64,000 nucleotides of DNA from Bosea sp. ANAM02. GTDB taxonomy: Bacteria > Pseudomonadota > Alphaproteobacteria > Rhizobiales > Beijerinckiaceae. Location of the stretch: the NCBI RefSeq assembly GCF_011764485.1, contig NZ_AP022849.1, positions 372,001 to 436,000 of the forward strand, given 5' to 3'. Below the pieces are notes generated by a model. It was not told where the DNA came from and did no database searches. It saw only the letters and a list, made by a program, of their open reading frames with translations. The translations under genes and the position numbers were made by a program. Shown piece after piece: positions 51,028-60,265 of the stretch; position 1 is the stretch's first letter, and every line of letters begins with the position of its first letter.

Positions 51028-51459
51028 GTGTTACGCGTGATCCTCACCGCTGCAATTGTTGTTATCGGAGCCTCTCAAGGCGCCGCGCAGGCACCTGACT
51101 TTTCGGCAGCTCTGGATCCGAAAACCCGCGACTTCGTCAACTCGAACCATCCCGCGGCGCGTGCGGCTCGCTGCGTCGGCGAACTCGCTCACGAAGCTTA
51201 TACCCAGCAGGACCTGGCCTTGCGGAAAAAGGCGGAAGAGCGGATGGCGAGGGTATCAAAAGCGCTCCCCAGCATCGCCAAGGCGACGAATGTGCCGTTG
51301 AACACGATGGCTGGAGCTATGGCGCTTGCGATGCTCCCAATGGGAGCGTCTTCGATTATGCCGGGGGCGCCGCGCGTGGCGCGCGAGGTTAGCGCAGCCT
51401 GCGTAGCGATCGCAGAGGACCCGGCGGCCTATATAGAGGCAATTCGCGAGGAACCTTAG
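51028..51459 (+). CDS. Exported hypothetical protein (143 aa)
   Basis: GTG start; signal peptide MLRVILTAAIVVIGASQGAAQ; helical mature part (AARCVGELAHEAYTQQDLAL, RKKAEERMARVSKALPSIAK) with two cysteines likely bonded. No family recognised. It converges on the small gene at 51456, overlapping by 4 nt. Confidence 0.72.
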   Translation: MLRVILTAAIVVIGASQGAAQAPDFSAALDPKTRDFVNSNHPAARAARCVGELAHEAYTQQDLALRKKAEERMARVSKALPSIAKATNVPLNTMAGAMALAMLPMGASSIMPGAPRVAREVSAACVAIAEDPAAYIEAIREEP

Positions 51460-51674
51460 GCGCGCCCGCCCTGGATGATCTGGAAGCGGCCGAGCGGCGC
51501 AGGGCGAGCCTGCTGACTGGCCGAGAACTCGGCGAAGTCGAGGAGGCGGGCAGGGGCCTCGCCAACGAACTCGGACGAGATCGCCGACAGGCGCTGTGCG
51601 AAACCAAGGAGCCAGGCGGCCGGCTGAGCGAGCTCGCGGGCTTCGTTGGCGATCATCTTCGAGTTGGTGTTCAT
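51456..51674 (-). CDS. Small hypothetical protein (72 aa)
   Basis: ATG 51674 with AGGGGTG upstream. One amphipathic helical protein (MIANEARELAQPAAWLLGFA, QRLSAISSEFVGEAPARLLD) ending in QIIQGGRA. Could be a membrane-associated or regulatory small protein. No family recognised. Confidence 0.6.
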   Translation of the reverse strand: MNTNSKMIANEARELAQPAAWLLGFAQRLSAISSEFVGEAPARLLDFAEFSASQQARPAPLGRFQIIQGGRA

Positions 51675-51830
51675 GACAGGCACCCCTGCTGGGAAGCTTC
51701 GATATCCTGTCTTAGCGAACCGCCATGAAAGTCACCTCATGCTCGCAAAGCCTCGTCCACGCTTTTCCTCCATGCGTTTTTGTGGCTTTCAAAGGCGTCA
51801 GGCAGGGTGATGCCTGAAGGAGACTGCCTT

Positions 51831-52457
51831 ATGCGCAACCCCATCCGCTACGCCGTCGGTGACCAGGTCGCCATCACCGCCGAGAGCTTCGCTCGAATTC
51901 GAAACGACAACCGCAATAGGACCGCGGGGCGGACCTGGACGAGCGACGGCGTCGTCGAAAATGCGGAGGCCATTCTCGCTGCGGGTGCGCTAGGCGTCGT
52001 CACGCATACTTTCCCGCCGGGCTACAGCACCAGTGTCCTTTTCGACAACGGCCTCCACATGCATATGCGCGAGGACTTCATCGAGCCCGCGGCGGTTGAG
52101 CCGCGCCCCGCGTCCGAACGCCTTGCCGAGCTCAGCGCCGAGATCGTGAAGGCGACGTCTCTCGGCAAGAACCCTGACCTGCGCGTGCTCTCCCTGATCG
52201 TCGGTGCCACCCGCGACTTGCAGAAGGAAGCTCGCCCTGAGGTTCTGATCGAGGTCTCCGACGGCATCGCAACGGTTGCCGCGGTGAACGGCTCTGTCAC
52301 GGTCGCGATCGCCGATCTCGACGTCGACGAATTCCCGGACGATCTCGACGACACGCTCGCCGGCGACGAACACACAGGCTCGGCATCCGAGCTCGAAGCA
52401 GCGAAGACGAAGTTCCGCGAGGAGCTCGCAGCGCGGACGGGTGGCCCCACCCTCTAG
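51831..52457 (+). CDS. Hypothetical protein (208 aa) with KOW/SH3-like N-terminus
   Basis: ATG 51831 has GAAGGAGA upstream. The first 90 residues (YAVGDQVAITAESFARIRND, LGVVTHTFPPGYSTSVLFDN, GLHMHMREDFIEP) look like a small SH3/KOW-type beta barrel; the middle is helical (RLAELSAEIVKATSLGKNP) and the C-terminus is acidic. No catalytic motif. Function unknown. Confidence 0.72.
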   Translation: MRNPIRYAVGDQVAITAESFARIRNDNRNRTAGRTWTSDGVVENAEAILAAGALGVVTHTFPPGYSTSVLFDNGLHMHMREDFIEPAAVEPRPASERLAELSAEIVKATSLGKNPDLRVLSLIVGATRDLQKEARPEVLIEVSDGIATVAAVNGSVTVAIADLDVDEFPDDLDDTLAGDEHTGSASELEAAKTKFREELAARTGGPTL

Positions 52458-52580
52458 CAGGTGACGGAACGAGAGAACCGTGGACGGGGGAAGCAGCAAA
52501 GATTGAATTGCCCGTCCTGTCACGGAATCATCCCGTCTTTGATGACCGGCGCGTAATCGCTGGATCGAACGGGAATTCCC

Positions 52581-53696
52581 ATGCGCCGCCGCGTCTCGCG
52601 ACTCGCCATCCAACACCTTTCCGCCGGCTCGCGTGTCCTACTCGGATCCGCCAAGCCCTGGCCTGGCTTCGAGCACAGCCTCAAGTCGTATGTCCTGGTC
52701 GAGCGCGACGGCGACGCCATGAGCCTCCGCGACGACCATGGCGAGATCCACAGACATCCGCTCCATGATGGCCGTCCGACCGATCCTCTGACGAGCGAGA
52801 TCTATTGGGCCGGCCCTCTGCCGACGGAGCAAACGGGGCTGTTCCCGATTGCGTGGGCCCGCCTTCTGAACTCGGCCGGCCGTGCAGCCGTCCTGCTGCA
52901 CATGCTGCGCTTTGACGGCGCCCTCGCCACCGCTGAGTTCGTCTTCCCTTCCTATGCGGCGCAATCGCATGAAGGATCGGATCAATTCACGAACCTGATC
53001 TCGGAGCGAGACAAGCCGTTCGAGGGAGAAATCGTCGGCTCGGCCGCATTCCACCGGCAGCATGTTCTGGTGACTTTGCCCGACGGCTTTCACGCCCGCC
53101 CAGGCGATTTGGTCGGAGCCGCCTCTATCAAGCTGGAGATGACACCGGAAGGGGCGTTTCTCGCCGAGCTGGTCGATCCCCTCATCCTGCGCTTCTTTCG
53201 GAGCCGCGAGGAGATTGGCGCCGCGTTGCCCCAGTGGTCCGTCCCCGGGATCAATCCCTTCGAATTCGGCCCGGCCGACGACCGGGAGATCGACCGCCTC
53301 GTCGGAGCCGCGCGCGCCAGAACGGAACCCAACGAGGCGCTCGTTTATCGATACGAGCACGACGGGACGCATATCCTAACGGGGAGGGGAGCTCTCTTCT
53401 TCGATACCGGCGCGGCCGAGGACACGCTATCGAACCATCGCTGCGCGCCGGGCCTATGGGTCGTCGAACAGGCGACCGGCTGGTCGCATCAATGCCTCGA
53501 GGGCGAAGTCGATTTCGGGATCGACGCGACCTGGCGCCCAGCGACGCCACATGACGTTCTGCGCTTCGGCCTCACACTCGAACAGGTCTCGCAGACAATC
53601 GCCGAACTGCGGGAGATCGAGCACGCTCCGTCGCTTTGCGAAGAGGCGATCGATGCGGCGGCCGCCAGCACCGGCCATAGCCTCACTCCGGGCTGA
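52581..53696 (+). CDS. Hypothetical protein (371 aa)
   Basis: Soluble protein without signal or membrane segment; beta-rich N-terminal third (HSLKSYVLVERDGDAMSLRD) and a helical C-terminus (LTLEQVSQTIAELREIEH). The sequence LPDGFHARPGDLVGAASIKL may be part of a barrel. No family recognised. Converges on the 110-aa gene at 53697. Confidence 0.75.
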   Translation: MRRRVSRLAIQHLSAGSRVLLGSAKPWPGFEHSLKSYVLVERDGDAMSLRDDHGEIHRHPLHDGRPTDPLTSEIYWAGPLPTEQTGLFPIAWARLLNSAGRAAVLLHMLRFDGALATAEFVFPSYAAQSHEGSDQFTNLISERDKPFEGEIVGSAAFHRQHVLVTLPDGFHARPGDLVGAASIKLEMTPEGAFLAELVDPLILRFFRSREEIGAALPQWSVPGINPFEFGPADDREIDRLVGAARARTEPNEALVYRYEHDGTHILTGRGALFFDTGAAEDTLSNHRCAPGLWVVEQATGWSHQCLEGEVDFGIDATWRPATPHDVLRFGLTLEQVSQTIAELREIEHAPSLCEEAIDAAAASTGHSLTPG

Positions 53697-54029
53697 TCAG
53701 GCAGCCGGCCTGCCATAGGCGTAACGCGGAGTGCCGTACTGCAGCATCTCCGGCTTGCCGACGACTTCCTTCCATAGCACCAGGGCCTCAGCGAGCGTGA
53801 ATCGCGTCGCCTTCAGGTGCTCCTCCGTTCTACCTGAAGGCAGTCCCTCATAGACGAAATCGAGATGCTCTCGGTCGAGAACGAAACCGTGTCGGGCGAT
53901 CGCCCAATAGTCCTCGTCGTGGTAGCCCCGGCGTTCGAGGTAGACCTGTGGGGCGCCGCGGTTATCCGCGAGCAATACGTAGGAGGCGACCGGCGGGAGC
54001 TCGGTGGCGGGAGCGTTGTCCTGTTGCAT
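53697..54029 (-). CDS. Hypothetical protein (110 aa)
   Basis: ATG 54029 (MQQDNAPATELPPVASYVLL) is chosen; the frame to 54329 runs antisense to the M50 protease gene and is not protein-like. Contains YLERRGYHDEDYWAIARHGF and LKATRFTLAEALVLWKEVVG. No family recognised. Confidence 0.68.
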   Translation of the reverse strand: MQQDNAPATELPPVASYVLLADNRGAPQVYLERRGYHDEDYWAIARHGFVLDREHLDFVYEGLPSGRTEEHLKATRFTLAEALVLWKEVVGKPEMLQYGTPRYAYGRPAA

Positions 54030-54133
54030 GGTTCTCTCAGGCTGGTTTAGGGGCGTCTCAGCGCGGACAGTGACGAACGATCCTCGCGTGCATGCGAGGC
54101 TGCTTGTGGCAGCAGCGAGGTTTGGGTGCTCCA

Positions 54134-54928
54134 TCACCGGGCCCAAAACGCCAGTGCGGAATATCCGGTCCGGATATCGTGGAGATCGAAGCCGAACGGC
54201 GCGATGACCAGATAAATCAGGACGAGCATCGCCTTCGCCATCGGGTCGATCATGAAGATGAGGAAGATCGCCGTGAACCCAGCGATCGACCGCGTCAGGC
54301 CGTCCGGGCGCCAGGCATCCGGAAGCCACTGCTCAATCGCGCCAAAACCATCGAAGGATGGCACCGGCAGAAGGTTGATCACGACCGAGCTCGCCTGCAG
54401 CCATGCCATGAGCACGACCGAAGCCCGGAGCTCCAGCGCCACATCATCCGACAGGCACGCATGGAATAAGGCCAGAACCACGAGAAAGGCGAAGTTTGCG
54501 GCCGGGCCCGCGATATAGACGAGCGATCGGTGTAGCCGACGGCGAATGGCGCCGAGATCCACATAAACCCGAGCCCCGGGCAGAACGAAGAAGCCACCGA
54601 GAAGGAACACCAGCGGCAGCAGGAACGTCCCGAGCGGGTCCGTAAAGCTCACAGGATCCAGCGCCAAGTGTGATCGGTGACGACTTTCATCGTCGCCGAA
54701 GCGCACCGCCGCCCAGGCGTGCGCGCCCTCGTGGAAGCAGAGACCCAGAAGCCAACCGAACACGACGAAGACAAAGACGAGCGGCATCCCTGGCAGCCAG
54801 CCGAGCGACAACGAAAGACCCGCTCCTGCGAAGACCCCAAGGACCAGCAGGAAATTCGGGCTCAGCGACCTGTCATCGCGGGTGACGGCGTCCACATGCG
54901 GCTCCGGTAAATCGAATCCACGCATCAT
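54134..54928 (-). CDS. M50 (site-2 protease-like) membrane metalloprotease
   Basis: 264 aa with at least five hydrophobic helices. The zinc-binding HEGAH (HExxH) lies in the second helix (LLGLCFHEGAHAWAAVRFGD) and the third ligand Asp in NLLPVPSFDGFGAIEQW, the S2P version of N-x-x-P-x-x-x-x-D-G. A further typical stretch is YIAGPAANFAFLVVLAL. These proteases cut substrates within the membrane, often to release regulators. No anti-sigma partner is adjacent, so the substrate is unknown. Confidence 0.88.
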   Translation of the reverse strand: MMRGFDLPEPHVDAVTRDDRSLSPNFLLVLGVFAGAGLSLSLGWLPGMPLVFVFVVFGWLLGLCFHEGAHAWAAVRFGDDESRHRSHLALDPVSFTDPLGTFLLPLVFLLGGFFVLPGARVYVDLGAIRRRLHRSLVYIAGPAANFAFLVVLALFHACLSDDVALELRASVVLMAWLQASSVVINLLPVPSFDGFGAIEQWLPDAWRPDGLTRSIAGFTAIFLIFMIDPMAKAMLVLIYLVIAPFGFDLHDIRTGYSALAFWAR

Positions 54929-55094
54929 CCATGAGATCGTCGAAAGCCAACAGGATTGGATATCGAGTCCTTGAGGATTCGGTGGATAGCCGCTGCATTC
55001 TCTTAATTGCGAGGCCAGTCCACGTCTTTCTCCACGTCACAGCTTGTGGTGCTTCCCACGGCCACCGATGCTTGATCGCAACGAGTGAGGACAC

Positions 55095-55748
55095 ATGCTG
55101 ACTGACACCTTCGAACTGGACGCCAAAGCCAGCGACGAAATCCGCCGCTGCGCCGAGGAACTGAACCTGCCTCCGGAAGGCACGGCGCTGATCTTGGCGA
55201 CCGCGCGCGCCGAGGCCGAGGCCGAGTCGGCTTCGGAGGCGTATGCTCGTCTCCTCGCCGAGGTCGACGCTCGAACGGACCTTTCGCCGGTTGATCGGGA
55301 CGCGCTGCTTCAGGCTCTGCGCTATTTCGGTCAGTTCGTGACGACGCTGCCGATCATGGTTGTCGACCACGCCTGGCTGCCCAGCACTGGCGGCGAGGGC
55401 ATCTACATTGCATCCAAGGCTCTCCACGGCCCACGCTGGCGCGAACTGCGTGCCTCGGGCATTCCAATCATCTCCACCTGGATCGACGAAGCCGAAGTCG
55501 GCGCCACCAGCGACTGGTCCGACCTCTGGGTTCGATCGGCCAAGGAAGCGGCCGCCGCCCGGGCGCTCATCCTCTTCCGCCTTCCGGACGAGCAGCACGC
55601 AGGCGCACTCATCGAGGCCGGCTGCGCTATCCGACAGGGGCGACCCGTCTTTGCGGTCGGCTGGGACCACGCCTCTTTCCAGCACCATCCGCTCGTTCGC
55701 ACGGTCGGCACGCTGGAGGAAGCGCTGGACCTGGCACTCGCTGTGTAG
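55095..55748 (+). CDS. Hypothetical protein with nucleoside 2-deoxyribosyltransferase-like C-terminus
   Basis: The first 90 residues are helical (ELDAKASDEIRRCAEELNLP, EAEAESASEAYARLLAEVDA). The last 120 (IYIASKALHGPRWRELRASG, IPIISTWIDEAEVGATSDW, AKEAAAARALILFRLPDEQH, AGALIEAGCAIRQGRPVFAV) follow the Rossmann-like plan of nucleoside 2-deoxyribosyltransferase/TIR-like proteins, with G-A-x-x-E-x-G as the catalytic Glu loop. Short for an enzyme; activity unproven. Starts 346 nt... i.e. 166 nt after the divergent M50 start. Confidence 0.72.
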   Translation: MLTDTFELDAKASDEIRRCAEELNLPPEGTALILATARAEAEAESASEAYARLLAEVDARTDLSPVDRDALLQALRYFGQFVTTLPIMVVDHAWLPSTGGEGIYIASKALHGPRWRELRASGIPIISTWIDEAEVGATSDWSDLWVRSAKEAAAARALILFRLPDEQHAGALIEAGCAIRQGRPVFAVGWDHASFQHHPLVRTVGTLEEALDLALAV

Positions 55749-55852
55749 GGCCGCAATTCGGCGCTTGATGCTCGCGTCAGGGCGCCTCAACCTGAACGAA
55801 GGAAGAACGGCCCGAGAATCGACGGTGCCGTAACGACGAAGGCTTCGCGACC

Positions 55853-58144
55853 ATGACGCAGATCACCGACCAGATTGCCGCCGAGCTCGCGGTTCGTCCC
55901 GAGCAGGTTCAAGCGGTGATCGACCTCCTCGGCGAGGGCGCCACGGTCCCGTTCATTGCGCGCTACAGAAAACATCTCCATGGCGATTTGGACGATCAGC
56001 AGATCCGCGTCATCGAGGAGCGCCGCGGCTACCTCGTCGAGATGAACGAGCGCCGCGAGACCATTCTCGGAACCATCTCGGAGCAGGGAAAGCTCACCGA
56101 CGAGCTCAAGGCTTCGATCCTTCGCGCAACGACCAAGGCCGAGCTGGAGGACCTTTATCTGCCGTACAGGCCGAAGCGCCGTACCAAGGCACAGATCGCC
56201 CTGGAGGCGGGCCTGGGGCCGTTGGCGGATGCCCTGCTGGCTCACCCCGAGCGTGACCCGAATGCGCAGGCTGGCGGCTTCTTGAAGCCCGACGCTGCGA
56301 TCGACACGCCGCAGGCAGCGCTCGAAGGAGCGCGCGCCATCCTCAGCGAACGCTTCGCGGAAGACGCCAAGCTGCTCGGCCGCCTGCGCGACCTCTACTG
56401 GCGCCAGGGGGAGCTCGTCGCCAAGGTCAAGGAAGGCAAGGAAGAGGCCGGCTCGAAATTCCGGGATCTCTTCGATTACGCCAGCCCGCTGATGAAGGTG
56501 CCCTCGCATCGCGTGCTCGCGGCCTTCCGAGGCGAGAAGGAAGATTTCCTCGACGTCCGGCTGCGCCCCGAGCCGGAAGAAGGCGCCGTCGGCTACATCT
56601 CCGCCATCGCAAGCCACTTCCGGATCGCCGACAAAGGCCGGCCGGGTGACCGCTGGCTTCTCGACACGGCGCGCTGGGCGTGGCGCACCAAGATCGAGCT
56701 TCACCTCAACGTGGCCCTCCGCATGGATCTCTGGGAGCGTGCCGAACGCGAGGCGATCGAGCTCTTTGCCGTCAACCTTCGAGGCCTGCTGTTCGCTGCG
56801 CCAGCCGGCTCAAAGAGGGTCCTCGCTTTGGATCCCGGGTTCAAAGCCGGTGTGAAGATGGCCGTGATGGATGCGACGGGCCGCGTTCTCGACTTCGCGA
56901 CGGTTTACCCGTTCGTGCCCCACCACCGGACCGAGGAAGCGCAGCAGAGCATCCGCGCCCTCGTCCGCAAGCACAGCGTCGAGCTCATCGCGATCGGCAA
57001 CGGAACTGCGTCCCGCGAGACCGAGCGCCTGGTCGCTGAGATCCTCAAGCGCTGGCCGGACATCAAGGCCGCGAAGGTGGTGGTGTCGGAAGCGGGCGCC
57101 TCCGTCTACAGCGCCAGCGAATACGCCTCCCGCGAGCTTCCGGATCTCGACGTTTCGATCAGAGGCGCGGTGTCAATCGGACGCCGTCTTCAAGACCCGA
57201 TGGCAGAATTGATCAAGATCGAACCGCGCAGCATCGGTGTCGGCAGCTACCAGCACGACGTCAGCCAGACCCTTCTTGCCAAGCGTCTCGACGCGACGGT
57301 CGAGGACACGGTCAATGCCGTCGGCGTTGAGCTCAACACCGCGTCTTCGAAGCTTCTTGCTCGCGTATCTGGCATCGGCGAGAGCCTCGCGGAGAACATC
57401 GTCGCCTATCGCGACGCGAACGGCCCCTTCCGTAATCGCGAGGCGCTCCGGAACGTGCCCCGGCTCGGCCCCAAGGCGTTCGAGCTCGCAGCTGGCTTCC
57501 TTCGCATCCAGGATAGCGACCAGCCGCTCGATCGCTCAGGCGTTCACCCGGAAGCCTATCCCGTGGTCGACCGCATCCTTCGCAAGCTCGGCGACGATCT
57601 GAAGTCTATCCTCGGCAACCAGGCCCGGCTCAGCAAGCTGCGCGCGTCCGATTTCGCCGACGAGAAGTTTCCGCCGGCGGCGGTGACTGACATCCTGGCC
57701 GAGCTAGCAAAGCCCGGACGAGACCCGCGCCCCGATTTCCGGACCGTCGAATTCGCGGAAGGCGTGGAGGATATCAAGGACCTGGAACCCGACATGGTTC
57801 TGCCTGGGATCGTGACGAACATCACAAACTACGGCGCCTTCATCGACGTGGGTTGTCATCACGACGGACTCGTCCACGTCTCGCAGCTCTCCTCGAAGGG
57901 CTTCGTCAAGGACCCGCATTCTGTCGTGAAAATCGGCGAGGCCGTCAGGGTGCGCGTGGTCGAAGTTGACCTGCCTCGGAAGCGCATCTCGCTCAGCATG
58001 CGGCTCGGCGAGACGAACGAGTCGACGCCGCTCCGGGCGGACGCCGCCCCGATCCGGGCGCCGAAGAAGCCCATCCAGAGCCAGAGCTCCAACTCGGGCA
58101 ATGCATTCACAGAAGCGTTCGCTCGGGCGGGTCTGCGGAAATGA
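55853..58144 (+). CDS. tex: Tex family transcription accessory/RNA-binding protein
   Basis: 763-aa Tex protein, a nucleic-acid-binding factor linked to transcription. N-terminal region: EGATVPFIARYRKHLHGDLD, EDLYLPYRPKRRTKAQIALE. A YqgF/RuvC-like fold follows (LALDPGFKAGVKMAVMDATG), then a helix-hairpin-helix part (LARVSGIGESLAENIVAYRD, LRNVPRLGPKAFELAAGFLR) and a C-terminal S1 domain (GIVTNITNYGAFIDVGCHHD). Length and order are standard. Most bacteria have tex on the chromosome, so this may be a second copy. Confidence 0.95.
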   Translation: MTQITDQIAAELAVRPEQVQAVIDLLGEGATVPFIARYRKHLHGDLDDQQIRVIEERRGYLVEMNERRETILGTISEQGKLTDELKASILRATTKAELEDLYLPYRPKRRTKAQIALEAGLGPLADALLAHPERDPNAQAGGFLKPDAAIDTPQAALEGARAILSERFAEDAKLLGRLRDLYWRQGELVAKVKEGKEEAGSKFRDLFDYASPLMKVPSHRVLAAFRGEKEDFLDVRLRPEPEEGAVGYISAIASHFRIADKGRPGDRWLLDTARWAWRTKIELHLNVALRMDLWERAEREAIELFAVNLRGLLFAAPAGSKRVLALDPGFKAGVKMAVMDATGRVLDFATVYPFVPHHRTEEAQQSIRALVRKHSVELIAIGNGTASRETERLVAEILKRWPDIKAAKVVVSEAGASVYSASEYASRELPDLDVSIRGAVSIGRRLQDPMAELIKIEPRSIGVGSYQHDVSQTLLAKRLDATVEDTVNAVGVELNTASSKLLARVSGIGESLAENIVAYRDANGPFRNREALRNVPRLGPKAFELAAGFLRIQDSDQPLDRSGVHPEAYPVVDRILRKLGDDLKSILGNQARLSKLRASDFADEKFPPAAVTDILAELAKPGRDPRPDFRTVEFAEGVEDIKDLEPDMVLPGIVTNITNYGAFIDVGCHHDGLVHVSQLSSKGFVKDPHSVVKIGEAVRVRVVEVDLPRKRISLSMRLGETNESTPLRADAAPIRAPKKPIQSQSSNSGNAFTEAFARAGLRK

Positions 58145-58332
58145 GCGCGGGCGCCAAGGTAGAATACGGCTTCTCCATCCGCTGGGGCGACAGGACGATC
58201 TCCGCCTCGGGCTTCGAAAGCCGCGAGGCCATGGAGGCAGCTCGCGTTGCTGAGTTCGCCTCGCTGCGCGAGCTCGGGTGGACACTTCCGCGCTGGTGGC
58301 AGTTCTGGCGGCGCGGGGACACGCGCCTCTGA
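58141..58332 (+). CDS. Small hypothetical protein (63 aa) coupled to tex
   Basis: ATG overlaps the tex stop by 4 nt. VEYGFSIRWGDRTISASGFE followed by a helix and a Trp-rich end (LPRWWQFWRRGDTRL). No family recognised. Confidence 0.65.
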   Translation: MSAGAKVEYGFSIRWGDRTISASGFESREAMEAARVAEFASLRELGWTLPRWWQFWRRGDTRL

Positions 58333-58347
58333 CACCCCCTCTTGCCG

Positions 58348-58378
58348 TTTGGCATATTCTAGAATACATTCTGCCAAA
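58348..58378. promoter_or_regulatory. Palindromic operator before the MbcA/RES pair
   Basis: TTTGGCA (58348-58354) and TGCCAAA (58372-58378) flank the 12-bp palindrome TATTCTAGAATA (58355-58366), 14 nt before the antitoxin start. Toxin-antitoxin operons of this class are repressed by their own antitoxin, so this is the likely binding site. Confidence 0.65.
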
Positions 58379-58391
58379 GTGAGGCAGAACG

Positions 58392-58802
58392 ATGCTCGTT
58401 GAGATTCCCCGCACCGCCGCGCAGCCGGACGTGCCGCAGATTTCTCCGGAGGAGGCCGCAGCAGCGGCGAGGGCCGTGATTAACCTCTTCGACAGGTGGA
58501 AGGTCGGCGACGCGATCGCTCGCGAGATCCTGGGAGGCCTCCCCCCGCGGACCTACGCCAGATGGAAGACTGGTGAGCTCGGCCGGATCGATCGCGATCT
58601 CGCGACGCGGCTTTCGCTCCTGATGGGCATCCACAAGGGGCTGCGGATCCTCTTCACGGAGCCCGAGCGCGGCTACGCGTGGGTCAGCAAGCCCAATGAC
58701 GCCTTCGGCGGCCGGACGCCGGTGGAGATCATGGCCGAGGGCAGCATGTTCTCGTTGGCGCGCGTCCGCTCCTATCTCGATGCCGAGCGCGGTGGCTGGT
58801 GA
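58392..58802 (+). CDS. MbcA/ParS/Xre-type antitoxin
   Basis: 136 aa. Xre-like N-terminal part (AAARAVINLFDRWKVGDAIA) and the C-terminal MbcA/ParS domain (RDLATRLSLLMGIHKGLRIL, WVSKPNDAFGGRTPVEIM), with the hallmark ending W-x-x-x-P-N-x-A-F-G-G-x-x-P. It would bind and block the RES toxin downstream and repress the operon at 58348-58378. Stop overlaps the toxin start by 4 nt. Confidence 0.92.
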   Translation: MLVEIPRTAAQPDVPQISPEEAAAAARAVINLFDRWKVGDAIAREILGGLPPRTYARWKTGELGRIDRDLATRLSLLMGIHKGLRILFTEPERGYAWVSKPNDAFGGRTPVEIMAEGSMFSLARVRSYLDAERGGW

Positions 58803-59494
58803 GCACTCCAGCCCCCGCGATCACTCGCATCCGGTGGCCACGCGCCTACCGGATCATCCGCTCCGCCTTCCCGCCAATCGATCTATTCGAGGATATCGCC
58901 GACCCGCGCGACTGGGAAGCGCTCGCCTCCATCGAGTCGAAGACCAATCCGCGCATCTGGGAGCAGATCGGCCGGCTTGAGCTCGTGCCCTCGTCTCGCC
59001 GGGTGAGCGGCCCAGGCGCGAGCCTGCTCATGGCGCCCTTCGTCCACATCAGCACGGACCGGCCCGGCCGCTTCACCGATGGCACCTATGGCGTCTACAG
59101 CGCCGCCAATGCGGAGGAGGTCGCCATCCGCGAGGTTGCACATCATTTCGGGCGCGCCATGGCGAACAGCCGCGAGACAGCAGGCTGGACGTCGCAGTTC
59201 AGGGTCCTGATCAATGCGATCGATCTCGATCTGCACGATGTCCGAGCCTTGCCCGCGATGCATCATGCGACGAGCTACGAAGCGCCCCAGGCGCTCGCCC
59301 GCGTCCTGCGGGCCAACAGCTCCAACGGAATCGTCTATCAGAGCGTGAGGGCCGCCGGCGGCGAGTGCGCGGCCATCTTCTGGCCGAACCTGATCCCGAT
59401 ACCCCTGCAGGGCGATCATTACGATTACCATTGGGACGGGGTGCGCGTGGACATGGTCCGCAACTGCCGCACGCACGCGATCTTCGGACTCTAG
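58799..59494 (+). CDS. RES-domain toxin (NAD+-degrading family)
   Basis: 231-aa RES-domain protein; members of this family deplete NAD+ or ADP-ribosylate targets. Typical elements are AYRIIRSAFPPIDLFEDIAD, RFTDGTYGVYSAANAEEVAI (R ... Y ... E), and SSNGIVYQSVRAAGGECAAI, with conserved Arg, Tyr, Glu and Ser. Coupled to the antitoxin by ATGA overlap. The pair likely serves plasmid maintenance or defence. Confidence 0.9.
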   Translation: MSTPAPAITRIRWPRAYRIIRSAFPPIDLFEDIADPRDWEALASIESKTNPRIWEQIGRLELVPSSRRVSGPGASLLMAPFVHISTDRPGRFTDGTYGVYSAANAEEVAIREVAHHFGRAMANSRETAGWTSQFRVLINAIDLDLHDVRALPAMHHATSYEAPQALARVLRANSSNGIVYQSVRAAGGECAAIFWPNLIPIPLQGDHYDYHWDGVRVDMVRNCRTHAIFGL

Positions 59495-59495
59495 C

Positions 59496-60239
59496 TCAGA
59501 ACCTGGGGGCCGGATCCGGGGTCCGCTCTTTGATCAGCCCGTGTTCGACACCGGCAATGTAAACTGCGGCAGGCAACACCACGTCCTCCGGCAGCGCGAT
59601 CATGGACCACTCACGAGCGGTCCGCGTCGTGCCGGGCTTGAAAGCGTCGCCCCGGCAGGTTTCGCCGGTCCTTAGAAGCTCGTAGCCGCGCTCGGTCAGA
59701 CTCACGACCTCCCATCCGCCTCGGAGAACCCCGCGGACGTAATCGAACAGACCCGCCCGGATCATCGGAAGGAAAGCCTTGTTCGAGATGCGCTCTGGAT
59801 TCACATCGCCACGGCAGTAGACCAGCCATTCGTCGCGAGTGAGCGCGGCTGCGATGCCATCGAGCGGCGGCCGCATGAACACGAACAGGCGTGTGCGCTT
59901 TGGAAAGGCTCTGATCTCGGGCACTGTCCATGCGCCGAACATGTGCTGACGGAGGTAGCTCAGGCCCTCCCTCGATGTCGACGGCAGATCCATCTCCGTG
60001 AACCTGGCACTCGGTAGCGGCGCTTCCCGCCCAGCGGAGAGATCCAGCTTCGCCCCCTCCTGGCCCGCCCTGTAGGCCTGCTCCATCATGCGGGCGATGG
60101 CTCCCGGCCCATCGGTGATCACCCCCTCGCGCTTCGCGAGAAGGAAATCCTTCGCCATGGCGCGGAACACGTTCTTGCGTCGGCCGGCGTCGCTAACATC
60201 CGGCGCGTCGATTTTATCCTTGAAGTCGATATGGGTCAT
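59496..60239 (-). CDS. Hypothetical protein (247 aa)
   Basis: Start ATG 60239 (MTHIDFKDKIDAPDVSD). Contains RMMEQAYRAGQEGAKLDLSA, EIRAFPKRTRLFVFMRPPLD and LRGGWEVVSLTERGYELLRT, the last resembling a winged-helix end. No family recognised. Lies 26 nt after the preceding gene in a three-gene minus-strand operon (60736, 60266, 59496). Confidence 0.72.
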   Translation of the reverse strand: MTHIDFKDKIDAPDVSDAGRRKNVFRAMAKDFLLAKREGVITDGPGAIARMMEQAYRAGQEGAKLDLSAGREAPLPSARFTEMDLPSTSREGLSYLRQHMFGAWTVPEIRAFPKRTRLFVFMRPPLDGIAAALTRDEWLVYCRGDVNPERISNKAFLPMIRAGLFDYVRGVLRGGWEVVSLTERGYELLRTGETCRGDAFKPGTTRTAREWSMIALPEDVVLPAAVYIAGVEHGLIKERTPDPAPRF

Positions 60240-60265
60240 GACAGCTCCTGCTTGACAGCAGTGTG